This document shows positions 17,248 through 26,017 of a DNA stretch of 64,000 nt, in pieces. The position numbers were made by a program, and so were the translations under genes. The stretch is from Oleiphilus sp. (lineage in GTDB: Bacteria; Pseudomonadota; Gammaproteobacteria; Pseudomonadales; Oleiphilaceae). The notes beneath the pieces are model-generated. The model did not search any database and had not been told where the DNA came from. It saw only the letters and a list, made by a program, of their open reading frames with translations. The DNA lies in NCBI GenBank assembly GCA_006212045.1, contig PZPK01000012.1:62001-126000 (forward strand). Reading direction: 5' to 3'. Position 1 is the stretch's first letter. The number at the start of each line of letters is the position of its first letter.

Positions 17248-17279
17248 ATATATCCGATATTTGTGAATATCGGATATAT
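17248..17279. repeat. Perfect 14-bp inverted repeat upstream of the recombinase
   Basis: ATATATCCGATATT (17248-17261) and its exact complement (17266-17279) flank the loop TGTG. It lies 59 bp before the recombinase start and about 60 bp after the preceding small gene. It has no T-tract, so an operator or a recombination site is more likely than a terminator. Confidence 0.65.
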
Positions 17280-17337
17280 TGAATATCAGAAAATCAAGGC
17301 TATGCTTAATCTAAAGCTCTTTGATAACGATTAAGAA

Positions 17338-18582
17338 ATGAAGGACCCTAAGCGAAACCCGCCATCACCAATCATTGATAACCTAGAGTTTATTGGCAAT
17401 CCATTTAAAGTCGCGCCGCAGAGCCCAAACTGGATAAGCTTTTCTGACGCTCAGCAAGATCTAGAGTTGTCATTGAAGTTTCTTTATAGCTATAACGGCA
17501 GTACAGCCACATTCAATAGCTATCGAAGAGAGCTCGAACGACTTTTACAATGGTCCTGGCAAATCGAAAAGACTTCAATTCTTGAGCTACAGCGTGAGCA
17601 CATAGAAGAATTCATTAATTTCTGTATCAACCCACCTGAAGCTTGGATAGGTATAAAGAATGTCGCCAGGTTTAAAAAGTCGCCTGACGGGAGGATACCT
17701 AATAAAGACTGGCGCCCGTTTGTTGTTAACGTGTCAAAAGAAGAGTTCAAGCGAGGAAAAGAAGCAAATATTGGGGAATACTTTCCTTCTCAAGCTGCGA
17801 TAAAAGCAACGTTTACAGCGATATCCTCATTTTATGACTATCTTCTGCAAGAGGGCGAAGTTTCATCTAATCCGGTCGCCTTAATACGACAAAAAAGTAA
17901 ATTCATTAGCCGTGATCAACAAGCTCCAATTGTTCGCAGAATTAGTAATATTCAATGGGATTACGTCCTTGAAACGGCTGAGTTGCTAGCAGATCAAGAT
18001 CCGGAAGAGCATGAACGCACACTGTTTATCATGAATGCGTTGTTTGCGATGTATCTCCGAATTTCAGAGCTAGTTGCCGATGAGCGCTCGACACCACTAA
18101 TGTGCGACTTTGAGCGAGATCGAGACGGAAATTGGTGGTTTAAAGTTACAGGCAAAGGAAACAAAAACCGAAGAATTACAGTTTGCGATGACATGCTGAA
18201 ATCTCTCAAGCGATATAGAGAGCATTTAAACCTAAGCCCGTTGCCTAGCATTAATGACAAGTCACCAATCTTGCCTAAATACAAGGGTTCTGGTGGCATT
18301 ACTAGTACGCGTCATGTTCGCTTGATCGTTCAAAATTGTTTCGATGCTGCTCACAATAGAATGCTAAAAGATGGGCTCGAGCAGGATGCGGATGACCTTA
18401 GAATTGCTACAGTTCACTGGTTGAGACATACGGGAATTTCGGAAGACGTCAAACATCGTCCTCGCGAGCATGTACGAGATGACGCTGGTCACGCCAGCAT
18501 GGCCACTACAGACAGATATATAGAGTCAGATCTACGTGAAAGACATGAATCCGGGCGCAATAAGCGAGTTAGAGAAATTTAA
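17338..18582 (+). CDS. Tyrosine recombinase / integrase
   Basis: This 414-residue site-specific recombinase has an N-terminal core-binding domain (about residues 30-190) and a C-terminal catalytic domain with the residues of the family. The first Arg is in FAMYLRISELV (about 240), a Lys in the beta-hairpin VTGKGNKNRR, then VHWLRHTG (His and Arg near 361-364), DAGHASMATT (His near 387) and the nucleophile Tyr in TDRYIESDL (about 397). It is the last gene before the truncated kinase gene and is directed toward that junction, which fits integration next to its own 3' end. The ATG at 17338 has only a weak ribosome site (TAAGAA). Confidence 0.88.
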   Translation: MKDPKRNPPSPIIDNLEFIGNPFKVAPQSPNWISFSDAQQDLELSLKFLYSYNGSTATFNSYRRELERLLQWSWQIEKTSILELQREHIEEFINFCINPPEAWIGIKNVARFKKSPDGRIPNKDWRPFVVNVSKEEFKRGKEANIGEYFPSQAAIKATFTAISSFYDYLLQEGEVSSNPVALIRQKSKFISRDQQAPIVRRISNIQWDYVLETAELLADQDPEEHERTLFIMNALFAMYLRISELVADERSTPLMCDFERDRDGNWWFKVTGKGNKNRRITVCDDMLKSLKRYREHLNLSPLPSINDKSPILPKYKGSGGITSTRHVRLIVQNCFDAAHNRMLKDGLEQDADDLRIATVHWLRHTGISEDVKHRPREHVRDDAGHASMATTDRYIESDLRERHESGRNKRVREI

Positions 18583-18712
18583 TAATAGGTCCGGATAAAA
18601 AGATCTGTAATATTTCCTAGTAAAACAGATAGTTACAGCTCTAAATGTAAAATCTGCTCCCTATATTGTTGAGGAGCCTGATGATGGAGAACCCGTTGAG
18701 TACGCCGTAAAA

Positions 18713-19936
18713 ATGCGGCGTTTTCCTCAAGATCAGTTGCTGAGTGAATTAGCCGAAAAAAATGATCTTGACCCTGCACTCATCATTGATCTTGCGGAAT
18801 GCGTTGCAGACTTCCATATGAACGCCGCCGAGCGCACACCCGCAGGAAGCACACTTGGGCGCGCCGAGTCCATGTACCACTGGTTTAATGAAAACTTTGA
18901 TCAGATCAAGCCTCTTGTGAAAGATCCATCCACACTTGAAGCACTATCAGACTTAAAGGTATGGGGAGAAGAGCAATATAAACAAAACCAGGAGCTCCTC
19001 ACCCGTAGACAACATCAGGGATTCGTCAGAGAATGTCACGGTGACCTTCACCTTGGCAATATTGTCTCGATTGATAATTTGCCGGTTTGTTTTGATTGCA
19101 TCGAATTTAATGACGAGTTCCGATGGATCGATACCATGAATGAGGTGGCATTTTTGTTAATGGATCTCGATCATCGAGGGCGCTCTCGGGCCGCCGGTAA
19201 ATTTCTTAACCACTACCTCAATATTACAGGCGATTATGATGGGCTAGCACTACTCAACTATTATCGCGTTTACCGAGCGCTAGTCCGAGCAAAAGTATCC
19301 TTACTTAAGCAATCACCACCGTATGATTTTTCCGAGTTCGATCGCTATCTTGAGCTTTCCCTTAGTTATACAAAGGCCGTAAAGCCAATGCTGATCATCA
19401 CACATGGCGTTTCTGGATCAGGAAAATCGTATTGGAGTGAGCGTATTGCACGGGAAGTTGGTGCAATTCATATTCGCTCTGATATCGAAAGAAAAAGGTT
19501 GTTGGGGCTGAGTGCTGATCATCATGGCGGTTCATCAACCATGCAAGGTATTTACACCAGTGAAATTACGCGAAAAACCTATGAAAGGCTCAAACATATT
19601 TCTTCCCTAATTCTCAGAGCAGGGTTTACCGTTATTGTTGATGCGACGTTTTTGTCGATTTCTGATCGTTCTACGTTTAAATCGTTAGCGGAAACATGCC
19701 AAGTGAAATTTCTCATTCTTGCATTTTCTACCGACGACGCCACGCTTCGTCAGCGCATTCAGCAGCGCATCGTAAAAAACAATGATCCGTCCGAAGCGAA
19801 TGAAGAAATATTGAATTACCAGGTAACAAATATGGAAAGATTGTTAGAGGAGGAATTCTTGCAAGCATTGATTATTGATAATAAAAAAGAAGTCGACTTA
19901 AAAAGATTGGTGAGCCAAATTGGCTCAAATGGGTAA
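18713..19936 (+). CDS. 5'-truncated APH-like phosphotransferase fused to P-loop kinase
   Basis: The 407-residue open frame encodes the C-terminal half of an aminoglycoside-phosphotransferase-like domain (HGDLHLGNIV, then FDCIEFNDEFRWID, about residues 108-145) followed by an AAA-type kinase domain with Walker A HGVSGSGKSYWS near residue 230. Full-length members of this two-domain family (COG2187 plus COG0645) are about 500 residues. Homology-like sequence continues in frame upstream of the ATG to about 18659 (PYIVEEPDDGEPVEYAVK), then the frame hits a stop at 18608-18610. The first 100 or so residues are therefore missing, probably replaced when the element with the recombinase inserted. Any product would lack part of its first domain and may be non-functional. 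Confidence 0.75.
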   Translation: MRRFPQDQLLSELAEKNDLDPALIIDLAECVADFHMNAAERTPAGSTLGRAESMYHWFNENFDQIKPLVKDPSTLEALSDLKVWGEEQYKQNQELLTRRQHQGFVRECHGDLHLGNIVSIDNLPVCFDCIEFNDEFRWIDTMNEVAFLLMDLDHRGRSRAAGKFLNHYLNITGDYDGLALLNYYRVYRALVRAKVSLLKQSPPYDFSEFDRYLELSLSYTKAVKPMLIITHGVSGSGKSYWSERIAREVGAIHIRSDIERKRLLGLSADHHGGSSTMQGIYTSEITRKTYERLKHISSLILRAGFTVIVDATFLSISDRSTFKSLAETCQVKFLILAFSTDDATLRQRIQQRIVKNNDPSEANEEILNYQVTNMERLLEEEFLQALIIDNKKEVDLKRLVSQIGSNG

Positions 19937-19994
19937 ATTTCACTTTAATTTTTCGGTTTAACGATGTCGATGAATCTCACAGATTATTCGATGT

Positions 19995-20037
19995 CCTAGC
20001 CAGCGCGCAATAAGGAAAGAGCGAAGGCTAGGTTTTT
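19995..20037 (+). terminator. Likely terminator after the kinase gene
   Basis: CCTAGCC (19995-20001) pairs with GGCTAGG (20026-20032), followed by TTTTT. The loop is long (24 bases), so confidence is moderate. Confidence 0.45.
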
Positions 20038-20063
20038 GTTAACACAACTATTTGTTAATAAAA

Positions 20064-21683
20064 CTAATAGTCTAAATCAGCAACCTTATCATCAGCAGCA
20101 TCTACTGCATCCGACACAATCGCCTCGGTTGTGATTAGCAACCCAGCTATAGACACAGCATTTTGCAAGGCGACTCTCACCACCTTTGTGGGATCGAGAA
20201 TGCCCATCTCAATCATATCGCCGAAGTTTTCTGTTTGCGCGTTGTAACCGTAATTTCCGCTGCCTTCCAGCACTTTGCTGGCAACGATTGCTGGCTCTTC
20301 GCCGGTGTTTAACACAATTTGACGGAGGGGGGCTTGCAAGGCTTTAAGCGCAATTCGTATTCCTGCCACTTGTTCTTCGTTATCACCGTGAATATTTTGC
20401 TTTTGCAACGCCTGCATGACGCGTAGCAGAGCGACACCGCCACCGGGTACAACGCCCTCCTCCACCGCAGCTCGTGTTGCATGCAAAGCATCATCCACTC
20501 GATCTTTTTTCTCTTTCATTTCCACTTCGGTGGACGCACCGATTTTTAATACCGCAACGCCGCCTGAAAGCTTGGCAATTCGTGCGCGGAGTTTTTCCTT
20601 ATCATAATCGGATGTGCTGTCATTCAATTGCTGGCGGATCGCACTAACGCGAGACTCAATGGCGTCTTTCGCGCCTTCACCACCAATAATCGTTGTGGTT
20701 TCTCTGTTCACGATGACTTTGTGTGCTCGCCCCAGTAGCGGCAAATCCGCTTTGTCCAACGACAGGCCCAGCTCTTCTGCAATAACGGTCCCTGCAGTAA
20801 TAACCGCTAGATCTTGCAACATGGCCTTGCGCTGATCGCCAAAGCCAGGCGCTTTGACTGCAACAACCTTCAGTATGCCCCGCAAGCTATTTACCACTAG
20901 GGTCGCCAGCGCCTCACTTTCGACATCTTCGGCAATAATTAATAAAGGTTTTCCGGATTTTGCAACACTTTCCAGAACATGGAGTATGTCAGCAATGCGA
21001 GAAATCTTTTTGTCATGGAGTAAGATGTAAGGTTCATCCAGCTCTGCCGACATTTTTTGTTGATTGGAGACGAAGTACGGTGATAAATAACCACGATCGA
21101 ATTGCATACCTTCAACCACATCCAGTTCATTCGCCAACGAGGTGCCCTCCTCCACGGTGATGACGCCCTCGTTGCCAACTTTTTCCATCGCTTCAGCAAT
21201 CAACTCGCCGATGCTCGAATCGCCATTGGCTGACACCGTGCCCACCTGCTCAATCGCCTTTTTGCTTTTGCAGGGCTTGGATAGTTTTTTTAGCTCCTCG
21301 ACTGCGGCGCTAATCGTCTTATCAATACCGCGCTTGATATCCATGGGGTTCATCCCCGCTTCCACCGCGGTCAAACCATCCTTGAATAAATGGTATGCGA
21401 GTACCGTTGCGGTCGTTGTCCCGTCTCCAGCCTGATCGCCGGTTTTTGAGGCCACTTGTTTGACCATTTGAGCGCCCATGTCTTCAAAGCTGTCGACCAA
21501 CTCGATGGACTTAGCCACGGTGACGCCGTCTTTGGTGATCGCGGGTGTGCCAAAGCCACTATCGATGACTACGTTTCGCCCCCTCGGCCCCAAAGTTGCC
21601 GCCACTGCCTGAGCTAATACTTTAACGCCCCGCGCAATTCGAGTACGGGCGTCAGAACCAAATTTGATAGATTTAGCGGACAT
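20064..21683 (-). CDS. groEL: Chaperonin GroEL (additional, solitary copy)
   Basis: This 539-residue 60-kDa chaperonin assembles in double heptameric rings and folds proteins with ATP. Family motifs are plain: [44 protein letters not shown] and the C-terminal [17 protein letters not shown]. It differs from housekeeping GroEL: no groES lies beside it and the C-terminus ends DKVADLDY instead of a Gly-Gly-Met tail. The start at 21683 follows AAGGAGTGGAAT; a longer frame upstream lacks conserved sequence. A CTTAAG direct-repeat promoter lies 88 bp upstream, so it is probably stress-induced by the local two-component system and uses GroES made elsewhere. Confidence 0.95.
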   Translation of the reverse strand: MSAKSIKFGSDARTRIARGVKVLAQAVAATLGPRGRNVVIDSGFGTPAITKDGVTVAKSIELVDSFEDMGAQMVKQVASKTGDQAGDGTTTATVLAYHLFKDGLTAVEAGMNPMDIKRGIDKTISAAVEELKKLSKPCKSKKAIEQVGTVSANGDSSIGELIAEAMEKVGNEGVITVEEGTSLANELDVVEGMQFDRGYLSPYFVSNQQKMSAELDEPYILLHDKKISRIADILHVLESVAKSGKPLLIIAEDVESEALATLVVNSLRGILKVVAVKAPGFGDQRKAMLQDLAVITAGTVIAEELGLSLDKADLPLLGRAHKVIVNRETTTIIGGEGAKDAIESRVSAIRQQLNDSTSDYDKEKLRARIAKLSGGVAVLKIGASTEVEMKEKKDRVDDALHATRAAVEEGVVPGGGVALLRVMQALQKQNIHGDNEEQVAGIRIALKALQAPLRQIVLNTGEEPAIVASKVLEGSGNYGYNAQTENFGDMIEMGILDPTKVVRVALQNAVSIAGLLITTEAIVSDAVDAADDKVADLDY

Positions 21684-21755
21684 ATTCCACTCCTTAACAT
21701 TCGTGTGTTTTTGATCTAAGGGCAAGCGCAAAGCAGCTTTTAGATCAACCTATTG

Positions 21756-21788
21756 ATTGTGGCAAGTACAACTTAAACCTTGCTTAAG
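21756..21788 (-). promoter_or_regulatory. Response-regulator box and -10 for groEL
   Basis: On the minus strand: CTTAAG-caagg-TTTAAG (21788-21772), 10 bp, then CACAAT as -10 (21761-21756). It fits the shared pattern CTTAAG-N5-YTTAAK-N10-(-10) found at twelve promoters here, with a leader of about 66 bases to the groEL ATG. Confidence 0.8.
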
Positions 21789-21915
21789 GACAGAAATGAA
21801 TCCCAGCTTAAAACAAAATAAAGCTGGCCGCCTAGTCAACAATACCTCAACAGACTCCATTATTTTGTGTGGAGGCCAGACGGTTGATGTCACTGACCAT
21901 ACACAATGATAAAAT

Positions 21916-22281
21916 TTATGTTCCTTCAGTAGGCGGCTGCTCAGTAGAAGATGGCGGTGTGCTCACCAGAGTTTTCATATATTTTTTCGTTAGAGACATA
22001 AAAGACGGTGTATTCCCGATATCTTCATAAATAGGGTCCTGTTGATCATCGAGTGCGGTTACGCGCTTCCCTGGCACATAGGGAAAATCTTCTTCCAATT
22101 CATCTAATGCAGCACTCAATAACTCACTGATGATTTGCTGCGGATTGCGCTCGGGAAACATTTCAGATAAAGCATATACTTTGGCCGCCGCTGAAATTGG
22201 CAAGTGAACGTTGAAAGCCTCTCCATGTAAAGGGCCCTCACTCTGTGCTTGCCAGCAGTTGATTAACGCTTTGATTTTCAT
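21916..22281 (-). CDS. Hypothetical protein, helical, last gene of the htpX unit
   Basis: This 121-residue soluble protein has a central helical segment, VHLPISAAAKVYALSEMFPE then QQIISELLSAALDELEEDFP, and a proline/serine/threonine-rich tail (STPPSSTEQPPTEGT). A similar central segment occurs in short pseudomonad proteins sometimes labelled pilus-related, a name with little support. It might resemble a ribbon-helix-helix fold but no function is assigned. It follows the CDGSH gene by 27 bp and is probably read from the box upstream of the RpiA-like gene. GroEL, next on the same strand, has its own promoter. Confidence 0.65.
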   Translation of the reverse strand: MKIKALINCWQAQSEGPLHGEAFNVHLPISAAAKVYALSEMFPERNPQQIISELLSAALDELEEDFPYVPGKRVTALDDQQDPIYEDIGNTPSFMSLTKKYMKTLVSTPPSSTEQPPTEGT

Positions 22282-22308
22282 TTATTCACTTCTTTTCTTT
22301 TAAATTAA

Positions 22309-22551
22309 TTATTTCGTTTTAGTATGACTGCCATCGCACATCGGCGCGGAGCCTGTACGCTTGCAGCCGCAAAAATACACGGTTTCATTATCTTCACTGA
22401 TGTACTTTACAGGCGTAATCGTCGAGCCCTTGTGAGCACCATCGCAAAATGGTTGATTTTTACTTTGCCCGCAAGCGCACCAGTAATAGGTTTTCCCCGC
22501 TTCCACTTCCACATCATAGGGTGAGTTTGATTCGTTATTCGATACAGTCAT
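22309..22551 (-). CDS. CDGSH-type iron-sulfur protein (two domains)
   Basis: This 80-residue protein has two CDGSH-type motifs: WCACGQSKNQPFCDGAHK (about residues 24-41) and FCGCKRTGSAPMCDGSH (about 60-76). Each supplies three Cys and one His for a labile 2Fe-2S cluster, which is usually redox- and acid-sensitive. A good ribosome site (GTAGGAGAAAC) precedes the ATG. It lies 20 bp after htpX in a four-gene unit. A role in redox or iron-sulfur homeostasis under stress is likely from family and context, not shown. Confidence 0.9.
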   Translation of the reverse strand: MTVSNNESNSPYDVEVEAGKTYYWCACGQSKNQPFCDGAHKGSTITPVKYISEDNETVYFCGCKRTGSAPMCDGSHTKTK

Positions 22552-22571
22552 TTTTGTTTCTCCTACATTAT

Positions 22572-23447
22572 TTAACTTAAGTTTTTAAGCGCTTGGATTC
22601 GCTCTTCAAGGGGTGGGTGGGTCATAAACAAACGTTTAAAGCCTCCCGAACCTTTACCACTGATACCAAAGGCTGCCATTTTATCGGGTAGCGATGGCGT
22701 ATGTGTGGCGCGTAGACGCTCTAGTGCGGCAATCATCGCTTGTAGACTGGTGTATTTAGCACCACCGATATCCGCTCTAAATTCGCGTTGACGGGAAAAC
22801 CACATCACAATCATTGAGGCCAAGATGCCCAATACAATATCGGCAACAATGACCGTAATCCAAAATGCTGGGCCGTGTCCGTCTTCATTTTTAAAAATCA
22901 CTTTATCGACCGTTTGACCAATAACTCGCGACAGAAAAATCACGAAGGTATTAACAACGCCTTGGATCAGCGCAAGCGTGACCATATCACCGTTCGCCAC
23001 ATGTGCCACCTCGTGACCCAATACAGCTTCCGCTTCCTCTTGCGTCATATTGTTCAAAAGGCCGGTTGATACGGCGACAAGTGCTTTATTTTTATTCATG
23101 CCCGTTGCAAAAGCATTAATGTCAGGGGAATCCCAAATGGCCACTTCAGGCATGCCGATATTGGCCTGTTTTGCTTGACGCGCAACAGTGGCCAACAGCC
23201 ATCGCTCTTGCCCGTTTTGAGGTTCTGAAATAACAGCAGCACCCACAGACATTTTGGCCATCCATTTGGATAAGGCCAACGATATAAACGAGCCTCCAAA
23301 ACCCATTACTGCGGCAAAGATGAGTAACGCGTTTAAATTTAAACCCTGGGCGTTTAAATAAGGCTCTACACCTAACAAACGCATGCTGATTGACAACACG
23401 ACAACAATGGCAAAGTTCGTTGCGAGAAAAAGCAATATTCGTTTCAT
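22572..23447 (-). CDS. htpX: Membrane zinc metalloprotease HtpX
   Basis: This 291-residue M48 protease degrades damaged inner-membrane proteins. Zinc-binding HEVAH is at residues 145-149 ([13 protein letters not shown]). Four hydrophobic helices (about 5-27, 38-60, 155-178, 188-212) match HtpX topology. The ATG at 23447 is chosen because GGAG lies 6 bases before it; a TTG 12 bases upstream is unlikely. It is the second gene after the RpiA-like one (12 bp gap). In enteric bacteria HtpX is under Cpx control; here the local CTTAAG box controls the unit by inference. Confidence 0.95.
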   Translation of the reverse strand: MKRILLFLATNFAIVVVLSISMRLLGVEPYLNAQGLNLNALLIFAAVMGFGGSFISLALSKWMAKMSVGAAVISEPQNGQERWLLATVARQAKQANIGMPEVAIWDSPDINAFATGMNKNKALVAVSTGLLNNMTQEEAEAVLGHEVAHVANGDMVTLALIQGVVNTFVIFLSRVIGQTVDKVIFKNEDGHGPAFWITVIVADIVLGILASMIVMWFSRQREFRADIGGAKYTSLQAMIAALERLRATHTPSLPDKMAAFGISGKGSGGFKRLFMTHPPLEERIQALKNLS

Positions 23448-23459
23448 AAAAATCTCCAA

Positions 23460-24014
23460 TTATTTACGTTTTGATATCTCAGAAAAGTCCGTTTTGCTAT
23501 CAAGCACAAAATTCCGGCTCTGGAATGTGTTAACGGATTTAAACGTTATCGTTTGTTTACAGATCACAAGATCTGCGGTTCTTTGTGCAAAAATACTGCT
23601 AGCGACAACGCCCGGTATATTTTTAATTTCGCGTTCCAATTGCAATAAATCACAGTGAGTAGATGAGCAAACTTCCAAAATACTGTTATTCAGGGGTGAT
23701 TTACTTTTGCGGATTACAACATGAAAACCCATGCGCTCAATCTCCCGTTTAACAAACGAATATCCAAAAGGAATGACCTCAACCAAAAAACGAAAGCCGC
23801 CGTCGAACCAAGATGAGGCGTTCACCAATAAAACTAGTTTCTTGCTGCTCGCGGCCATAATTTTGTCTTGTGTAAAGGCGAGGTTGTGGGTTTGTATAAA
23901 CTCACCCTTCGCATTAAATTTGTCCGCAAAGATTAGGAACACGTTCTTATCACTCGCTCTTTGAATACGGCTTTCCAATATGGAGGGAGCCCTAATCTCT
24001 ATCATTGAATTCAT
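23460..24014 (-). CDS. RpiA-like protein lacking the catalytic N-terminal half
   Basis: This 184-residue protein matches only the C-terminal part of ribose-5-phosphate isomerase A in pattern: EKIV-like DKIMAASSKKLVLLVNAS, then FLVEVIPFGYSFVKREIERM, then LEREIKNIPGVVASSIFAQR and TADLVI. RpiA is normally about 220 residues and needs N-terminal phosphate-binding and catalytic segments that I cannot find here. It may be a regulatory or sugar-phosphate-sensing descendant rather than an isomerase. The ATG at 24014 has GGAGG nine bases upstream; a GTG at 24023 is too close to it. It leads the unit RpiA-like, HtpX, CDGSH, hypothetical. Confidence 0.7.
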   Translation of the reverse strand: MNSMIEIRAPSILESRIQRASDKNVFLIFADKFNAKGEFIQTHNLAFTQDKIMAASSKKLVLLVNASSWFDGGFRFLVEVIPFGYSFVKREIERMGFHVVIRKSKSPLNNSILEVCSSTHCDLLQLEREIKNIPGVVASSIFAQRTADLVICKQTITFKSVNTFQSRNFVLDSKTDFSEISKRK

Positions 24015-24056
24015 GAATGACACCCTCCTCAGTCGCGGCTACTTCAATTAGTGTCA

Positions 24057-24089
24057 AGCTTAGGGTTCAAAAATTAAATTGAGCTTAAG
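24057..24089 (-). promoter_or_regulatory. Response-regulator box and -10 for the RpiA-like/htpX unit
   Basis: Minus strand: CTTAAG-ctcaa-TTTAAT (24089-24073), 10 bp, then TAAGCT (24062-24057). The -10 is the weakest of the set but keeps A2 and T6. It is divergent from the response-regulator promoter 133 bp away. Confidence 0.65.
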
Positions 24090-24221
24090 GGCCATAGTTT
24101 TCGGCATACAATTTCAACTGGCTGAAATATACTGTCGCGCTTGGGTGATCGGTATCGCTGAAACAGACAAGTCGATCAAGTCCAGCGTTAGTGGGACATA
24201 AGCTTTCATCTAGGGATAAAG

Positions 24222-24254
24222 CTTAAGCTGAGCTTAATCTAGCGGTGAGATGAT
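24222..24254 (+). promoter_or_regulatory. Autoregulatory box and -10 for the two-component genes
   Basis: CTTAAG-ctgag-CTTAAT (24222-24238), 10 bp, GATGAT (24249-24254). It lies 43 bp before the response-regulator GTG, so the system probably activates its own synthesis. Confidence 0.72.
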
Positions 24255-24281
24255 GACTGAAACCTTTATAGAGAAAGTTCC

Positions 24282-24941
24282 GTGCGTATTTTATTAGTTG
24301 AAGATGACAAGATTATTGGCGATGGCGTGGTCGAAGGGCTAGGCCTGGACGATTACGCTGTCGATTGGGTGGAAAATAAGCGCTCAGCGCTCACTGCCCT
24401 TGCAGCCAATACCTACGAGTTCCTGATTCTTGATCTCGGGTTACCCGATGGCTCGGGCTTAGACGTACTGCGCGATGTTCGGCAAAAAGGCAATGATATT
24501 CCCGTCTTGATTCTCACCGCCTACGACACGATTCAAGATAAAGTAAAAGGTTTGGATGGCGGGGCGGACGATTACCTGATCAAGCCTTTTGATCTTGATG
24601 AGCTAAGGGTGCGCATTCGCGCGTTGAGCCGCCGGGCCAATGGCCGTTCATCCCCTCTTCTCAAGACAGGCGACGTGACGCTAGACCCGGCAAAGCGCCT
24701 CGTTTCTCGGGCGGGTACACCGGTAAATTTAGGGCCGAAGGAATTTGCGATACTGCAAACCTTGATGGAAAAACCGGGCCGAGTTCTATCCAAGGCCCAG
24801 ATAGAAGATAGCCTCTACGGTTGGGATATGGAGGTTGAAAGCAATACCATCGAAGTGCATATCCACGGCATTCGGAAAAAGCTGGGTAAAGACTGCATTC
24901 AGACCGTGCGTCACGTTGGCTATAAAGTGGAAGAAGCCTAG
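24282..24941 (+). CDS. OmpR-family response regulator, PmrA/QseB type
   Basis: This 219-residue regulator has a receiver domain with acidic pocket D8-D9, phosphoacceptor D51 (LILDLGLPDG), T79 (ILTAYD) and K101 (LIKPFD). Its C-terminal winged helix has KEFAILQTLMEKPGRVLSKA, LYGWDMEVESNTIEVHIHGI and TVRHVGYK. The YGWD-EVESN-VEVHIH segment is characteristic of PmrA/QseB regulators. That subgroup is known to bind direct repeats of YTTAAK with 5-bp spacing, exactly what occurs at twelve promoters in this window. The start is GTG at 24282 after GAGAAAG. The histidine kinase gene starts right after its stop. Confidence 0.93.
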   Translation: MRILLVEDDKIIGDGVVEGLGLDDYAVDWVENKRSALTALAANTYEFLILDLGLPDGSGLDVLRDVRQKGNDIPVLILTAYDTIQDKVKGLDGGADDYLIKPFDLDELRVRIRALSRRANGRSSPLLKTGDVTLDPAKRLVSRAGTPVNLGPKEFAILQTLMEKPGRVLSKAQIEDSLYGWDMEVESNTIEVHIHGIRKKLGKDCIQTVRHVGYKVEEA

Positions 24942-25946
24942 ATGGGAAGAATTACGCCCATGAAACAACTCTATTGGTTGGCCTTGGTATTTTGTGCGAT
25001 TGCCTGGGTCGGTAGTGTAGCCTGGATATTGATCACCATTCCGCTATCTTGGCCGCTGGCGGCGTTAGTGTTGCTGAGTGGCGGTTTTGTCGTCACTGCG
25101 CTTTGGCTCCACTACCACACACTCCCTATTCGTACGGGGCAAAAGATTGTTGAGCTTGCGCAATCGATTCAAGCCCTCAATACCGAACGTCTGACCACTC
25201 TGACTGTCGACGATCAACCCACAGAATTACGACCGCTGATTGAGGCGTTTAACCGGTTTTTAAAACTCGAACAGGAGCGCCTACAGCATGAACACGCCTT
25301 TAGCTCAGAAGCCTCCCACCAACTGCGCACTCCGCTCGCAGGCATTCGATTGCAGGCACAAATCGCTCAGCGGGTGACGGATGATGAAAAACGGACGAAG
25401 GCGCTGGATAACATCATCAAAGCGATCGACAGAAATACCCACCTTGTGGAGCAACTGCTGGACTATTCCCGCCTAACAAGCTTTCGTCACGCCGCTTCGA
25501 CGCCCTCTATTCACCTCGAAACCGAAAGCAAAGATTTGCTGGCCAAATATGCTGAAAAGGCGCAATCAAACAACATTCAATTCGAACATCGAATTGTACC
25601 GGAATTGCCTCAGATTTCTTGTGCTGCGCACCATATGGACCTCATGTTAAAAAACCTGCTCGATAATGCGCTACGTTATACGCCCGATTCTGGTCAGGTC
25701 ATGGTGAATATTGAAGCGCTCGATAGCGGCGTAAAACTCAGCGTCGAGGATTCCGGGCCGGGCATCGCACCTGATCAAATCTCGACCGTTCAATCGCCTT
25801 TTCAGACCTCATCCAGTGGTAAAAAGCACGGTACGGGCTTGGGTTTGGCGATCGTTAAACGTATTACCGAGATTTATGGCGCCACACTGGAACTTGGGTC
25901 GTCCCCTCTCGGCGGTCTCAGAGCGTCAGTCGTTTTAAAAACTTAA
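24942..25946 (+). CDS. Sensor histidine kinase, partner of the PmrA/QseB-type regulator
   Basis: This 334-residue kinase has two close transmembrane helices (about residues 10-33 and 38-58) and therefore almost no periplasmic domain. A HAMP-like linker follows, then the phosphoacceptor His126 (SEASHQLRTPLAG), the N-box LMLKNLLDNALRYTP, G1 VEDSGPGIAP and G2 GTGLGLAIVKRI. The lack of a periplasmic sensor suggests it reads the membrane itself or a partner protein, as proposed for short-loop kinases. The ATG at 24942 directly follows the regulator's stop, with GGAAG upstream; an internal ATG at 24960 is possible. Confidence 0.92.
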   Translation: MGRITPMKQLYWLALVFCAIAWVGSVAWILITIPLSWPLAALVLLSGGFVVTALWLHYHTLPIRTGQKIVELAQSIQALNTERLTTLTVDDQPTELRPLIEAFNRFLKLEQERLQHEHAFSSEASHQLRTPLAGIRLQAQIAQRVTDDEKRTKALDNIIKAIDRNTHLVEQLLDYSRLTSFRHAASTPSIHLETESKDLLAKYAEKAQSNNIQFEHRIVPELPQISCAAHHMDLMLKNLLDNALRYTPDSGQVMVNIEALDSGVKLSVEDSGPGIAPDQISTVQSPFQTSSSGKKHGTGLGLAIVKRITEIYGATLELGSSPLGGLRASVVLKT

Positions 25947-26017
25947 CGCTTAAAGACCCGGGATGAGTGGCGTGCCACAACCCCAGCTTAAAGATCAATT
26001 GTCATTGGCTGGCGCTA

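Noticed and set aside
19945-19975. TTTAAT and TTTAAC near the kinase gene end as a regulator box
   Set aside because: The half-sites are 13 bp apart instead of 11 and no -10 is placed correctly.
20939-21559. Long open frames opposite or shifted within groEL, mla, dnaK and acnA
   Set aside because: They are by-products of codon bias in real genes; none has a family pattern or ribosome site.
25987-26003. Possible thirteenth CTTAAG box before the hybrid kinase
   Set aside because: Only one half-site (CTTAAA) is present; the second position reads ATTGTC and no -10 follows at 10 bp.
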